Source: Lota lota (lineage: Eukaryota; Chordata; Actinopteri; Gadiformes; Lotidae). Taken from it: 64,000 bases of DNA. The notes under the pieces were generated by a model. It searched no databases. It was not told where the DNA came from and was given only the letters and a program-made list of their open reading frames with translations. Made by a program: the position numbers and the translations under genes. The stretch lies in NCBI GenBank assembly GCA_026745465.1, contig JACYXH010000017.1, forward strand, positions 959,454-1,023,453, written 5' to 3'. Each line of letters starts with the position of its first letter. The first letter of the stretch is position 1. Positions 51,100 to 64,000 of the stretch are shown here, piece after piece.

Positions 51100-51990
51100 A
51101 ATCAAAAGCTGATAAAAACCTGTGTCAACAATCATGATTACCCAGTTTATTAGGTACACCGAGCTACAATTTAAAAAAAGTACAATACAGCAGACCTGTA
51201 ATATATATATATATAAACTGTTAAAATGTACAGTTTTTTGTTGAAACTGTTCTAGAGAGTTATTGATTCTGTATGGACTATGGTTTGCGGTGCACTTTGC
51301 GAGTTTGAAGCTTAAGCCACAGAAAATAAATACAATATCTGCAACCAAAATAACTGGTCTAGCCACAAAAAGAAGTGATGTATGCCACGTGCATGAAACC
51401 GGGCTACGTTTGCTAGCACGATAACAAGCTAACGTTAGCCGGCTAGGCTGAACGACTAATGTAACATTTTCAATAACTAAACACTCACTTCAGCTGACTG
51501 CTGACAAGCTAACCGGTATGTAAAAATAGTTAACCAAGCACATAAACACTCACATGACTCCACGTCCACAAATATTCACTAAAATTACAAAGCCGTCATC
51601 CGTCCATGAAGAGTCCTGCCCGAGATTGTAGAGGCATCGACAGACACACAGTCTTCTCTGATGTCAAACACAAGTGTGCACATGGTTAACTCCCATTGCC
51701 CAGGTACATTCTTACTAGCTTTTAACAGGTTGAACAGTCAATACATTACTTTAGTTAATATTACTTGGTGCCATGGTTAAAATCTACATGTCAAAATGAT
51801 GACTCAAAGTTACATACAAACACCAAGTAACACGTTAAATAAAAGGTGGCATTTTGAGTAAAAGCACCAGAATTGTAATTTCTTGTAGAATTTAAACATA
51901 ATCAAAGTAATTTTTACAGGGTCAAAAAAATCATTTTTATCAGTGTAGGTATGTACCATTAGATGTAGTGTGTTTCTATAAAGACTTATT
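51100..51990. other. No gene seen
   Basis: It includes a palindromic GCTAACGTTAGC near 51430. No exon with good splice sites was found upstream of the pseudogene. Confidence 0.45.
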
Positions 51991-53190
51991 TCCCACATTT
52001 GATTCAACTAAGGTAAATTCTGTTTTATCATATTTTCAATTTCTATGATGATAAATCGTACATGTATGTCCATAAGAGTCCCTCAAAAAGCCAACAGTTC
52101 TCTTGTCTACCTAAACTACCCATGAGCCACAGCTCTGGCCCAGAGCGTAGCCCCCACATGCCTGACATGTGCCTGCACTCCTCTGCCCACACGAGTATGA
52201 GGGGTTCCAGAGTATGAGGTGCACGTGTAAATGCCTGTGACCATTAATCCACACCACAATGCACAGTGACCAGCAAGGCAAGTTTACATATATAGGCACA
52301 CTTCAAGCTCAAGGCTATTTGTATTGATTTACAAAAGGCGGAAATCACATTTAAAACAAATTAAAGGTAGGGTTGGCAATTTGGAGAAACTATTAAGCTG
52401 TAAGATAGATTTTGATAGTCTCTAGACATCTCCCTTCAATCCTCCCTCCAAAGCCACTCCCCCAAAACACACGACTAGCTTGCAAACTTTAGCAATATGT
52501 CTGCCTGGCCTTGTGGAAGATTTTGGTCATGCACAATGACTACACAGGCAGAGTGCGCGCAGGTATCTGGGTAGGAAGGTAGGGAGGTAGACACAGATAA
52601 AACGTCTTCCCTAGCCTTCAAAGGACAATCATTACAGTAAAGTAAAAGAAGGACGTCGCTAGTTGTCATGGCCAGAGGCTGTTCTAAGATTCATGTATGT
52701 TACCCTCACCCCTGACTCACTTTCTTTCTACTTCAAGATGCTTTTGCCACCTTTTGCTATCCTGTGTGTATGTTGTTATTCTGATGGGTTTTCTGACGGG
52801 CTTCTGAAGGGTAAAATTGCAATTCATTGACAAGATGAAGTGTGTAGGGTGAGGGTGGCGATGGTGCAGAAAGGCTTGACAGCTAAACAAGCTTGGGGCC
52901 ATACCATAACCAAGCCTTGGGCCATACCATAACCAAGCCTTGGGCCATACCATAACTAAACCTGGTGCATTCTGATTGTTGGTATGTTTTTAAATTACCA
53001 TGGCCAAGATTGCTTATAATAGGATGCTAAGCCCTCATTTGTTAGCCTAGACTTTTGGTATTCACACCCAACTCATAATCGTTGCTTGTGTGGGTTATCA
53101 CCAAGAATGGAAACCCCAGCACTTTTACCCAAATACAGTACATCAAACGTGTGCATTAGTTTTACTTTACCCAAGTAGTTCATTATTACT
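51990..53190. repeat. Terminal MyHC-array spacer without a gene
   Basis: It aligns with the inter-gene spacers: 52000-52200 with 17110-17350 and 33410-33630, and 52670-53170 with 2280-2860, 17560-17960 and 33910-34190. In the other units this is followed by the 3' end of a MyHC gene. Here the match stops near 53170 and no myosin exon follows. Confidence 0.75.
52893..52965. repeat. 23-bp minisatellite, 3 units
   Basis: Three near-identical units with the core GGGCCATACCATAACCAAGC, at the same position in the spacer as the 8-unit arrays at 2572 and 17614. Confidence 0.88.
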
Positions 53191-53199
53191 TGACTAAAT

Positions 53200-53592
53200 G
53201 CTCATCGGCAGAATTCAGTCATTTTGACAAAATCATATTTGTAATTGATGTTTTAGTTTAGCCAGGAGAGATGGTTACTCTGGTTTGATCAACCAGACAA
53301 GTATTGTCCTTTACGTTGAAAAAAAGCTGGGTGTTCTTTTATTATTATCTGGGGTCTGGTATGGGGTCTTCCACCCACAATCAAAGGGCATTCCTAAAGG
53401 ACCATCTGCTATGGCCAGGTGCCTTTTCAGTTCCATAACAGTATAAGAGTAACATTGGGGATTTCATTTTTGAACTGGCAAAAAAAATGGAATCTCCTTA
53501 TTTGTAATACTATATATCTTTTTTATGTAGTTATATTGACAAAAACGGTTATTTTCATGCTGCTAATCCTGCTTGTAGCATGTGCTGTGCAA

Positions 53593-53623
<31 letters not shown>

Positions 53624-55140
53624 CTCCACCGGCACCCACCTCACCACACACACACCCCGGACCCCAGAATGCAACAGACTATCTGGATTGTGTCTCATCA
53701 TGAAACAAAGAAGAACTTCCTGCTTGATTGTTTTAAAAATTCTTCCCTGGGTGTTCCTTTATTTGACATTTTTTCTTGTGATGCCCTTGTATTAGTTACT
53801 GTTTTTTCCATGTCTGATAAACAGGAAGGAGGCAATGCAACTTGAAAGTAATTGATTTGCTTGACTAACTGCTGCATCTAATATAGAGTCTGCGACCACA
53901 CCCTTAGCAAACAAACAAATTATCTTGATGTGGTGGTAGGAGCTGTGTGGTCAGGTGACCCTCCTTAATCATGTTATGTTCTGTGGGACATAAACGCTAC
54001 AGGCCTAAGATCCCTCAGAAACAAGCATGGCATTTGGTAACAACTGGTCAGCATAGGCCTCCGTGTTTTGACACTTTTATCAATTGATATCTATCAATTT
54101 GTGTAATGAAAACCCATCTATTCTTCTGTATGATGTCAGCACCCTAAGGCTACCTTACAAGGCATCATAAGATAACCAGGTCTCAGTGAATGCCTGTTGG
54201 TGTCCATTTCAGCGACCATACCTTAGGTGGAAAGCCGACATATCTGCCTGATTAATTAAGGAGTGTACAGAGTAAAAGTGTATAAGACAGGTTTGTACTT
54301 CCACTCTATATCCTCAATGTACTCAACCCTTCCTTTTTGGCCATTGTCTTTCAGTTCAAATCCACTAAGAAGCAGTTCGCTCAAACAGCTGGTGAGCGAT
54401 CATCCACAAGGAAACAGGGTATCATTAATCTCCAGCTTTGGCCAACAACAGTAGAGTTGAGCAGGGCTAGTACAAATGGAAAGCTATTGTAGCATGTGAG
54501 CTTGTCTGAGCCTGTACATGATTGGCTCACCCACTGCAGAAATGCAGCCGACTGACTGATATTTGGACCAATAGCAGACAGGGCAGGCTGCCCCTCTACA
54601 ACGGTGGAAAGGAAAGGGGGAAAACATTTGCCTCAGAGACATGCCTGCAACGCAACCCTAGATCTTCTACTCAGCAGTCTCTTTGTTCGTTTGGTAGAAA
54701 AGTCTGACTTCTAGCCAAGAATGACAGAGACTTTCAGTCCAGCTGTGCTCAAACTAAAAGAAGTTCAGCAGAGTAAACCTTACGCAAATTATCAGTAATT
54801 ATTATTATCTCAGATAAGGCTATCTCATCCATTAATACCAATTAAAGTAAATTGCCATTTAAATGGTTGCCTCAACTAGAATGGCTTGAAAACTGGCATC
54901 GGCAATGTATTGACTGCCATTCGAGAACATACTGGAATCCTATATGTATACAGGTAATGTTTTGTATGATTTGAAGCATTAAGTAAAGTAGTAGTAAATA
55001 GTGAATTTATCATTTATAAACCATAGTTCCGACGTGAAACCTCATTAGTAAGCAATTTATAATCTAATAAATCATTAATAAGATAATGAGATACTGGTTT
55101 ATAAGATCTAGGGGTTTCCTCGACTAAGATTTAGCCTAGT
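53200..55140. other. Gene-free stretch with poly-C tract
   Basis: No exon or RNA gene was recognised. A run of 28 C at 53593-53620 is followed by a C-rich stretch; short proline-rich frames over it are artefacts of the tract. Confidence 0.5.
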
Positions 55141-55149
55141 CTATTATAA

Positions 55150-55560
55150 TTCATTAGGCCAGGCCCCTCGTCGATCAGTGGTGCACTGGCCATCGAGCAA
55201 AGCGGGACAAATCCCGGTTGGCTTCCGCAGTAGTGGGCCATCAAAAAGCCCTGCCTGTCTCTTTACCAGCCCTCTTTGTGTGCCTGTCATTCGGGGTGCG
55301 CATGAGATTGTGCTGCGTGCGTGTTCCGGGACTGGGCTCACTGGCCAATCACAACTAATGCGCGTTAACATTCTAGACTAATGCAAAAGTTGCGCGCAGC
55401 ACCGAGAAGGTCAGCGAAAGCCATGGACAGGAAAATGTTAAAAAGTAATGGAAGGGCCGAAAATCTTTACCAGATAAAAAAAAGCAGGCATTAGCGGCAC
55501 ATCCACCCCCACCAGATCCGTTCTGTCTGATTACGCACTGTATTCACATCCGATCATGCA
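55150..55560 (+). repeat. Possible DNA-transposon relic
   Basis: A GC-richer island in AT-rich DNA: GTGGTGCACTGGCCATCGAG, CCCGGTTGGCTTCCG, GTGGGCCATC, then at 55423 a short frame starting MDRKMLKSNGRAENLYQIKK. The combination resembles the 5' part of fish hAT/ZMYM-type transposons as I remember them. The frame stops after 23 residues. Low certainty. Confidence 0.28.
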
Positions 55561-58150
55561 AAACCCTATAGATAAAGAGGATGTAGAAGCGTTTCGATTA
55601 CTAATTTAAGATACATGGAATGTACCATTCACGCGGCACCATTCAATTTAGCTGAACAGCGAAAATGCACTAGCAGGTACAGACGGAGTGAATCATTTCC
55701 ACAAGCATGGGTGCTATGAAATGGCAGCTGCTTTTGACGGTTTACATTTTTTTCATCCTTTTTTAATGGTTTAGAAATGAAGAAGACAGAGTCAATCCCC
55801 CACGCCCACAAAAGAACACTGTACAAATGATAGGCTTTTCCTTCTAGAAGCCAAGCAGTGCTGTGGTATCACTCATTAAGCGCTCCCATCCTCCCAATGA
55901 AATGTCCCGCAGTTACGCACGCACCACTTCCCCGACAGACCATTCGACTATTAAAGACGAAGTCGACTACATGTCTTTCTATCGAAGATTTGAATCGTTG
56001 AAGATTTGAATCGTTGAAGATTCAAGGTCACCCCTAATACGATCATTTAGCAGGTGTAAGTTATTGACTCACAAACTATTTACAATGTGTAATTATGCTA
56101 CATGAACCCTTAACATTCATGATTAGTTACGGTAGTTAGAAAGCATTAGTCAGGTCTTGTGTGAGATTGAAAGTGAGGACTATCTATGCTGTACTAAGCA
56201 TTTACTAATGGCATGTAAAGGCTGTGGACCGGAGACCAAGTAGACGGATCAAACAATAATGCTCCACATCCACTCGTGTGATTGTTCATGCCATACAAAT
56301 TCCAAGCGCAGTCCTCCTCATGATTAGGGTCACGACAGACACTGGCCGGACAGGTGGCAGCAAAGGGATTGGTGCCCCTAGGGAATTTACATTATACATT
56401 ATGAAGCAATGGGCTGCTCTTTATGGCTCGTCGGTTTTGACTTTGGTCAAGTGATAATCGTCCAACAAAGTAGCATTCTGTTGAATAACACGTTCAATCA
56501 GAATTTTACCAGTAGAAGAACCACGACTTGAGGTTGAATTCTAGAGCTTTTTTTCTACAAAACGTTAGATCTGGCCATTTAAAGTTATTTTGGGATGTTT
56601 GAACCACATTTAAAATGGTCCATTTGAGATTTGACAAATAATTATTATTCATTCATTATCCTCAGCTGTATTATTTATAAATAACGGTACCCAGAATGCT
56701 AATATCTTACTTTATATTTATAAAACCAAACTTCTTTCTTTATTAATTATACTGCAATACTTTACTGAAGCCATCACTGCACTGTACTGTTGGCAGGCCA
56801 TCTTTTTATATTTCTGTGAGATGAGTCCAAAGTTTGTGTTGATTTATAAGTGACTTTGTATGTTTCTCATGTTAATTGGGAACTTTCTATAGCGTTCCAT
56901 AGTGTTATATTAGTATTTAATTATAATAATGATTTATTACTGATTATGTCATTAATTGTTTTAGTAACTGTGTTAAACATTTGTTTGTTATATAAAAGTG
57001 CTTAGGAGTTTATCAAAATAATTCTATATTATATAATATCTGTTGATACTGCATTTTCTCAGTAATCCACTCTTGCAATGCGCATAATCTAATTCAGGAC
57101 ATGAAACCAAATACATGTTCCGTGTTGGTGGCAGAGATTCAAAAAATGCTCAGCTGCTAAGGTGAATATCCATTAAGACATTTGATGAACTGACACATTC
57201 GTAAGACATCAAGACGGTACACGATGTTCTCTCTCTAAGCAAATTGCATTAAATGCATATCTATAATGTGTTTACCAGATACAAAGGGCTTATATATATA
57301 TATATACTTCAAAAGATAAATTGCAGTTTATGTTGAAGATTGTGTTGGATAAGCTTAGATTTATCAGCCATCATTAATAAAAAAAGACCAAACTGTTTCC
57401 GTAATGACCTTGTTTTAGGTCAGATCATTAGAGTCAGAAATAAACATGGCCATCGCAGCAGAAAACACACGGGTGAGGGTCAGATTTTAAGCATGAGGGT
57501 TGCCGGATAAAAAGTAACTGATAGTCTGTCACCTGATGCGTCAAGTGGAAGATGTTTCCTTATTTGGTTCTAGACCTAACAGCTGCAATCTAAATGTAAA
57601 TGAACTAGTTAAGTGTGAAGTTAGTGCCAGGTTGGATCACCAACATGTGCTATTGCCTGAAAAAGTGTGTGAAAATGCCTTATGAGCACTACAAACAAAT
57701 TAAATTCTCAAATATATTGGTACACAAAACATAGAGAAATATATATAACTCCTGTTAGTTTGTGTTCTGTGTGGCTCCCTAGTCATGAGTACAAGTAGCA
57801 GTGGCTGTTCTCATCTTCTGTTCGTTTTGAGGTGAGGGGTTGAGCTTTGCTGCTCACAGACAGCTCATACAAATAACTTATTCTAACTACGTGATACACT
57901 GGCTGCTTCTTTCAGATTTGAAGAAGATCACAGACTTATTTCATCTACCTTTGGCTTGGTGTTTAATACAGACAATTGTTTTTCAGACCCCTATATTCCA
58001 GTCAGGTAATTTTTGCAAAGTGCAAAACATTCATCAGTGTGCACTTTGGGCTGAGTTTGATGATTTAATCCAAGATTTTATATGGTCTTCATTACTGTAT
58101 TTATGTATATATGGGAATGCAATGTTAACTAATACTTGAAGAGGCGAGCT
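55561..58150. other. No gene seen, AT-rich
   Basis: Short (TA)n near 57291-57305. A 99-codon open frame at 57840-58139 (+) has no recognised motif and is likely chance. Confidence 0.45.
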
Positions 58151-58199
58151 GATCTGCTTGGCGCCTTAGTGATCAGACTGTGGGAAACGAAGGGTTTGC

Positions 58200-58330
58200 A
58201 AGGGCTAAAGCAGCCAATCAGGTCGGGGTGGGCGGAGCTTTCAGTTTACGCTCCTGGCACAAACTCTGCAGCTGCACTTGGCTGCAAGCTCTCTACGGCA
58301 GATGATTACTAACGGTACCTCGCACCTCCT
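58200..58330 (+). promoter_or_regulatory. Weak candidate promoter or first exon
   Basis: A locally GC-rich patch holds a GC-box-like GGGCGGAGC (about 58231) and a potential splice donor ACG|GTACCT (about 58314) after CTGCAGCTGCACTTGG. No downstream exon is recognised in the window. Speculative. Confidence 0.15.
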
Positions 58331-61300
58331 GTTCAATGATCTGATGTAAAGTTAATCATATTTATATAGTTTTGTTTTTGTTTAAGAGCGAGTTAAGATT
58401 ACCAATTTTCCGTTGCTAGGATTCTTTTTATGCATGTTTGTAGGCCTTTATAATTTCTGATTCTGAAATTTGTATAAAAAACTTAAAAAAAATCTAGGAG
58501 GCCTATGTAATTTTAAGATTAAATAAATGAAAAAAATGTATCTGGTTTTAACATTTTACTCTGTTCACCGTATACATATCCATTCACAATTGTTTCTGAA
58601 GACACAGCAGTAGGCCTATAGCAGGCTATTTGCTATTTTGGCAAACACACATTATAAGCTTATAAGAACATCAAGTCATTAATGTTTTGCATTACTTGGG
58701 CTTAATGTAATTGTAGACATGCTTTTCATTACAGACTAGTCAGTGCTGACTTCACACTCCGAGGAAGATGAAGGCATGTTCATTTGCATGAATAGAATGG
58801 TCTGAAGGGCGGCATCTGATTACATCTGTTTACAACAAGCATTTCTCTTATGTGATATTGCCAGGTGTTTATTGGATATGGCAAAAGCTCCTGTCAGCAC
58901 TTCATTTAGAACACATACCCCACAAAAGAGTTATGCACTCACACTTACATTACAATACAACCTAATAGGGTTTTGTTACCACATTTTGACACATAAGTAC
59001 AATGCCCTCTACCAATATTAGCTACTGCTACACCATTAGTGCAATACCATAATAGAATACATGGTTTCTACTGTGGAACATGCTAGTGATATACATATAG
59101 CACTTATTTAATAAGCTCATAAGAACAGTTAATAAATAACATCAATGTAATTTGATGTTTTTATATATTTTATGAACGGTTATTTGTGCGTATATGTTTG
59201 TTATCCAAATTGAATCTAAATTGGAAACAAAGTAGAACAGCAAAGCAGCCCAGTGCACTAGAAGTTCCTGTACAATATTTAAAACATGTCCTCTGCACTC
59301 TGGTTCTTCATTGATTTAAATAAGTGCATAAGAACCTTGTGAAGTTGAATAGAACTAAGAAGCTTATTACATTGCACACATATGCCTATTATCCTTCTTA
59401 TGGATCAAATGTGGAATATAAGAGGTTCACATTAAAGTGACCTAACGTAGCTCAAAGATTAGCTTCAGTAAAGTTTACTTCTGACCTGCAAGACATACAC
59501 AGTAAGTATTTTTTTGTGTTGTTTTTGGTTTATGAAGTGTGACCTAATATTGATTTAGCATTCAAATCAAAAGGAAAAGGTACTATTAAAAAACAAATCG
59601 TGAATTTAATGGACAGAAAATAAAAAAATGTAACTTGTAAAATGTGTTCATGCTGTGTGATGGATGTGAATGTCAGTCGCATATGACCGACAGGGGAATG
59701 TCGACCGAATGGTTTAGGTCCAAGAGGTTCCCATTGAACTATTGATAAACACTACCATAAAAGACCACAGTAGGAGCAGGTGTATCCAAATGCGTTAGGT
59801 CAGGTTACACATTCACATGCTTTGAATGTGACCCTTACTTGTTAAAAGACATGAAAGCCACGTTTATTTTTTGACATTGTCACTTCGCAAAGTCAAAACA
59901 AGTTTTTATGATTTTTATTTAATGATTTATAAAGTCCTATAGGACTGGACATTAAATACTTTAGGTGTAATAGTTGATCATAGGTTATGTATTGAATAAT
60001 TATATTATATTGATTAATAAGCTTTTAAAGATTGATACAATTAGCCTATCAGTAGGCCTTTACAAAGACACTACTATTAAAATAAGTCAAATGAAGCAAT
60101 TAGGCAGGCCTGTTTTGAAAGCTTGTATGTCAACGAATATTTTTGGAGTGTAATGATTAATTCAGGGACTTCCAATTTAATCGAGAGACATGTAAAAATG
60201 TGTCTTCCTGGAATTGGAATTCGTGTCAAGGTTTTCCGTCACCCTTTAAATAGATTCTTCCTTCCACCAGTGTGTCAGTTCAAGTGACAGCTCCGGTTGC
60301 TTCTTAAAAAGATGCATTTGCATTTTTACTTTTCTTAGGATTCAATCGTAGAAGGCCTATAGGCCTATTATCTCTACTTTGAAAATCAAAATTGTAACAT
60401 GTTTACAAACATGTTTGGTTGAATTAATAACATGAAAAATCCAACTGTCGGACAGCTGCAGTTCAGTGATACAGAGCAAAGTTCTGTTCTTGGAAATTGA
60501 GCCGGTCGGATTTTATGGCTCCGCGGAAAGCAGGTGGGGGATTAGACACAGCTTGCTATTCAGAACCTTGTCAGCACCGTGGTCACGTCTCTACTGACGC
60601 CTACTGGTTGAAATATGTACAGCATGTTAAGAACTACAACGCTATAACGCGACTTGGCGATGTTTAAAAGAAGCACAAACAGGAAAACTGAACCAGCACT
60701 TTATTTAATAGAAACATTTATCCATCACGTTGTCTATGTATGTATATATATATAGTAATACTATTCTATTGATGGAAAAGGTTAAACCATTCTAAATATA
60801 TCTTTGTAATTCTTCACTAACATTAAATATATTTAATATGAAATCTATAGATATATTAGGTAAGCCTACTATTATAGTTATATAATAGTATTAAAAAAGT
60901 ACTCAATTTATATATTTATTTTGTTCAAATACATTTTCGAACAATATACATCTGGATTCAGGATCCACACCCAGATTTAAGTGTGCATTTTAGTCAGCAA
61001 TCTTAGTCACACAATGTTGCATGCATCATTTTCACTTGCCAGATAGTTCAAGATATTAGCTGCCTATTCAGAGACACATTTTCCAAAACGACTTGGGGAT
61101 TAGAGTCTCGCTCGTACGCAGGTGTCCGTAAATACCCTGGCCGTGACCGGACGGTGGCCAGTTGGTTGTGGGCGGTGCCGAGTTCTGATTGGCTGGGAGG
61201 TCGTGTCTACGGAGTTCCCATTGCCGTCTGACACCGAGGGTCCTAATGTTTCTTGACCCCGCATTCTTGCAGTGACGGAGGTTGCTCCCTTTGTGGCATC
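58331..61300. other. No gene seen, AT-rich
   Basis: No coding, RNA or named repeat signal was recognised. Short (TA)n near 60740-60755. Confidence 0.45.
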
Positions 61301-61305
61301 CGTTT

Positions 61306-62566
<1,261 letters not shown>

Positions 62567-63088
62567 TGTTAGGCCCGTGGCCTTCCTCAATTAAAAGAGC
62601 AGACCCTGCATGCTAACGGTTGAAAATCAAAGGGTTTTATTTAAACAAAAGTGTACTTTACCAAAAAGGGATTGTATGATGTGGATACCAAAAGAGATTC
62701 AATCAAAGATCAGTGGCAGCCACACTGTGGGGAAGAGAGCACAACTTGTAATAATATGTCATTATATAACAGGATGTATAATAGCACACTGGACTAAGAC
62801 CCATCAGAGAACTAAGTACTCAGGCGCAAAGACACACAACACAGGGCTTTGATTAAATCAAAACAAACTTAACTTCTTGTCAAAAGATGATGCACAAATT
62901 TCCGGGAAACTGGTAGCAAACACATGGTGAAGAATCAATGGGAAACCAACCAAAGCTGAAAACTTAAACGCAAACTATACAGGTGAAACAAATGAGCCAA
63001 TAAACACAGGTGCGTTAAGTTAACTGACAATGACCCCAAACCACTGAACAGTGCCCCCTAAAGGCATGACAAAACCTAAACGGTGACA
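62567..63088 (-). mobile_element. Candidate solo LTR
   Basis: A 522-bp block reads TGTCACCGTTTAGG at its minus-strand start and CCACGGGCCTAACA at its end, so it has TG...CA termini with short inverted ends. It is flanked by TTTAG and TTTAA, an imperfect 5-bp duplication. An AATAAA on the minus strand (62636-62641) lies 70 bases before its end, as in a retroelement LTR. No internal coding region or second LTR is in the window. The family is unknown and this is inference from structure. Confidence 0.42.
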
Positions 63089-63093
63089 TTTAA

Positions 63094-63700
63094 AGCCGGC
63101 AGGCAACGCCTCCAGGTGAACAGCACCCCCTGATGACCTCACAGAGCAGCAAATGAGTTGTTGCATTATTGACTTTAGAAACATATCGAGTAGGGCGGTC
63201 TTGCTCAAGAGCAGGGCAGTAGCAATGCCAGGTATTGAGGGTTCTCATTCTGGGGCTACCCATGCTAAGAAATCTATGCACCCACGGTAATGCGTAAGAG
63301 GTTTATGATTCACACATTCAATAAATACATATATATTTAAAATAAACGTCGAAATTACACAAATTAGGAACTCAGAATAATTACACTTTACACCAAAAAC
63401 AATAGCCTAGACCTGGAAAGATTAAATGTTTGCTGCCATCTGTAGGTTGAAAACCACCCCATGGTTACAGCTCGCTAGGCTGAGCTTTGACATCCAAGAA
63501 TTATAAAAAAAATCCTGGATGTCAAAAAAATCCCGCGCCAAAAAAATACATTTGACCATACATGTATGCCTCACCTAAACCATATTTGGATGCAATTCTT
63601 ATTATACATTATCAAATAAATTATTATTATTATATATAAATATGCTATTATTTCATTTTTGCATCTTGAAAAGTCATTTGTGATAGATTTGCGAATTTGG
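63094..63700. other. No gene seen
   Basis: Mixed composition without a recognised feature, apart from an AT-rich patch at 63600-63655. Confidence 0.4.
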
Positions 63701-63703
63701 ATC

Positions 63704-64000
63704 TCACTTGAAATATAGGTTACTGTTGTCAGACGAAACGTGAGGACACGCAAGGCAGGCAACTGCTTGCCTGCCTTTTCCACATGCTTCACACATACCA
63801 TCCACATGCTTCCCTAACAGATGAAGCCCAACTTCTGAAGCACAGTGACCCAATCTCATTTTGGTGTTCAACACTTCCTTCTGTTTTTTCCTGGCACTTC
63901 CCTCCTTCTCACAGCTACTTTTTCCTGAATTTGAAATAGGCCTTAATGTCGTCTCTTTTCCCCAGTTTCCTGTTCTCCCTGCCATTCCTTGTCCATCACT
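63704..64000 (-). pseudogene. Decayed LINE RNase H-like segment, cut by window edge
   Basis: The minus-strand reading includes KMRLGHCASEVGLHLLGKH and GMCEACGKG. This resembles the end of the RNase H region of fish non-LTR retrotransposons, where a pattern of Arg-Leu-Arg, Gly-His, then Leu-Gly-Lys-His and a Cys-x-x-Cys is usual. The segment lacks the following conserved Val-Glu-His stretch and ends soon after. It continues past 64000. The family call rests on remembered pattern. Confidence 0.5.

Noticed and set aside
51425..51445. Palindrome GCTAACGTTAGC as a regulatory site
   Set aside because: Short AT/GC palindromes of this kind are frequent in fish DNA and nothing around it supports a function.
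53580..53845. Proline-rich open frames
   Set aside because: They are produced by the 28-base poly-C tract, and different phases give equally long frames.
57840..58139. 99-codon plus-strand open frame
   Set aside because: No recognisable domain, no splice or promoter context and AT-rich composition; consistent with chance.

Overview
This is teleost fish nuclear DNA. The evidence is the sarcomeric myosin gene structure (39 coding exons with consensus GT/AG splice sites), the Tc1-like, SINE and MITE content typical of bony fish, and long (GT)n and poly-C tracts. The species cannot be named from the window alone.

The main content, about positions 600 to 46000, is a head-to-tail array of fast skeletal muscle myosin heavy chain (MyHC) genes, all on the minus strand. 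Three copies look complete: A (ATG at 14160, stop at 3947), B (29714 to 19888) and C (44965 to 35160). I placed splice sites for every coding exon. All three copies have the same 39 coding-exon lengths, which sum to 5814 nt (1937 residues plus stop). Each also has two short 5' untranslated exons and a TATA/CArG-like promoter. A fourth copy at 600-1467 is a relic: its last few exons are fused directly to what was its own 5' flanking DNA, so most of a gene was deleted. Spacing between copies is about 15.3-15.6 kb.

The spacers are homologous to each other as well, so the duplicated unit was gene plus 5' flank plus spacer. Each spacer has its own later changes: a 626-bp Harbinger-like MITE (2861-3486), a dead Tc1 element (17976-19215), a dispersed teleost repeat (about 32450-33400), and a 23-bp minisatellite whose copy number differs between spacers (8, 8, about 1 and 3). 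The spacer sequence appears once more at 52000-53190 with no myosin gene beyond it, which marks the upstream end of the array.

From 46000 to 53200 the flank of copy C holds a duplicated 5'-flank block, SINEs, an exact 47-bp minisatellite, and a pseudogene of an uncharacterised teleost protein family (SAMD3-like) that was split by a TTAA-targeted MITE. From 53200 to 64000 I see no intact gene. This part holds simple repeats, including about 84 GT units, possible transposon relics, a candidate solo LTR and, at the right edge, a decayed LINE RNase H-like segment.

The three complete genes presumably supply thick-filament motor protein to fast muscle. They differ at few positions, for example one loop-1 residue (Gly/Pro/Ala at residue 205) and the C-terminal tail. 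Copies B, C and the relic are closer to each other than to A, except for one roughly 300-bp tract where C matches A, which suggests gene conversion. No clearly new biological system was found. The most interesting signals are the deletion scar, the conversion tract and the nested MITE/pseudogene.
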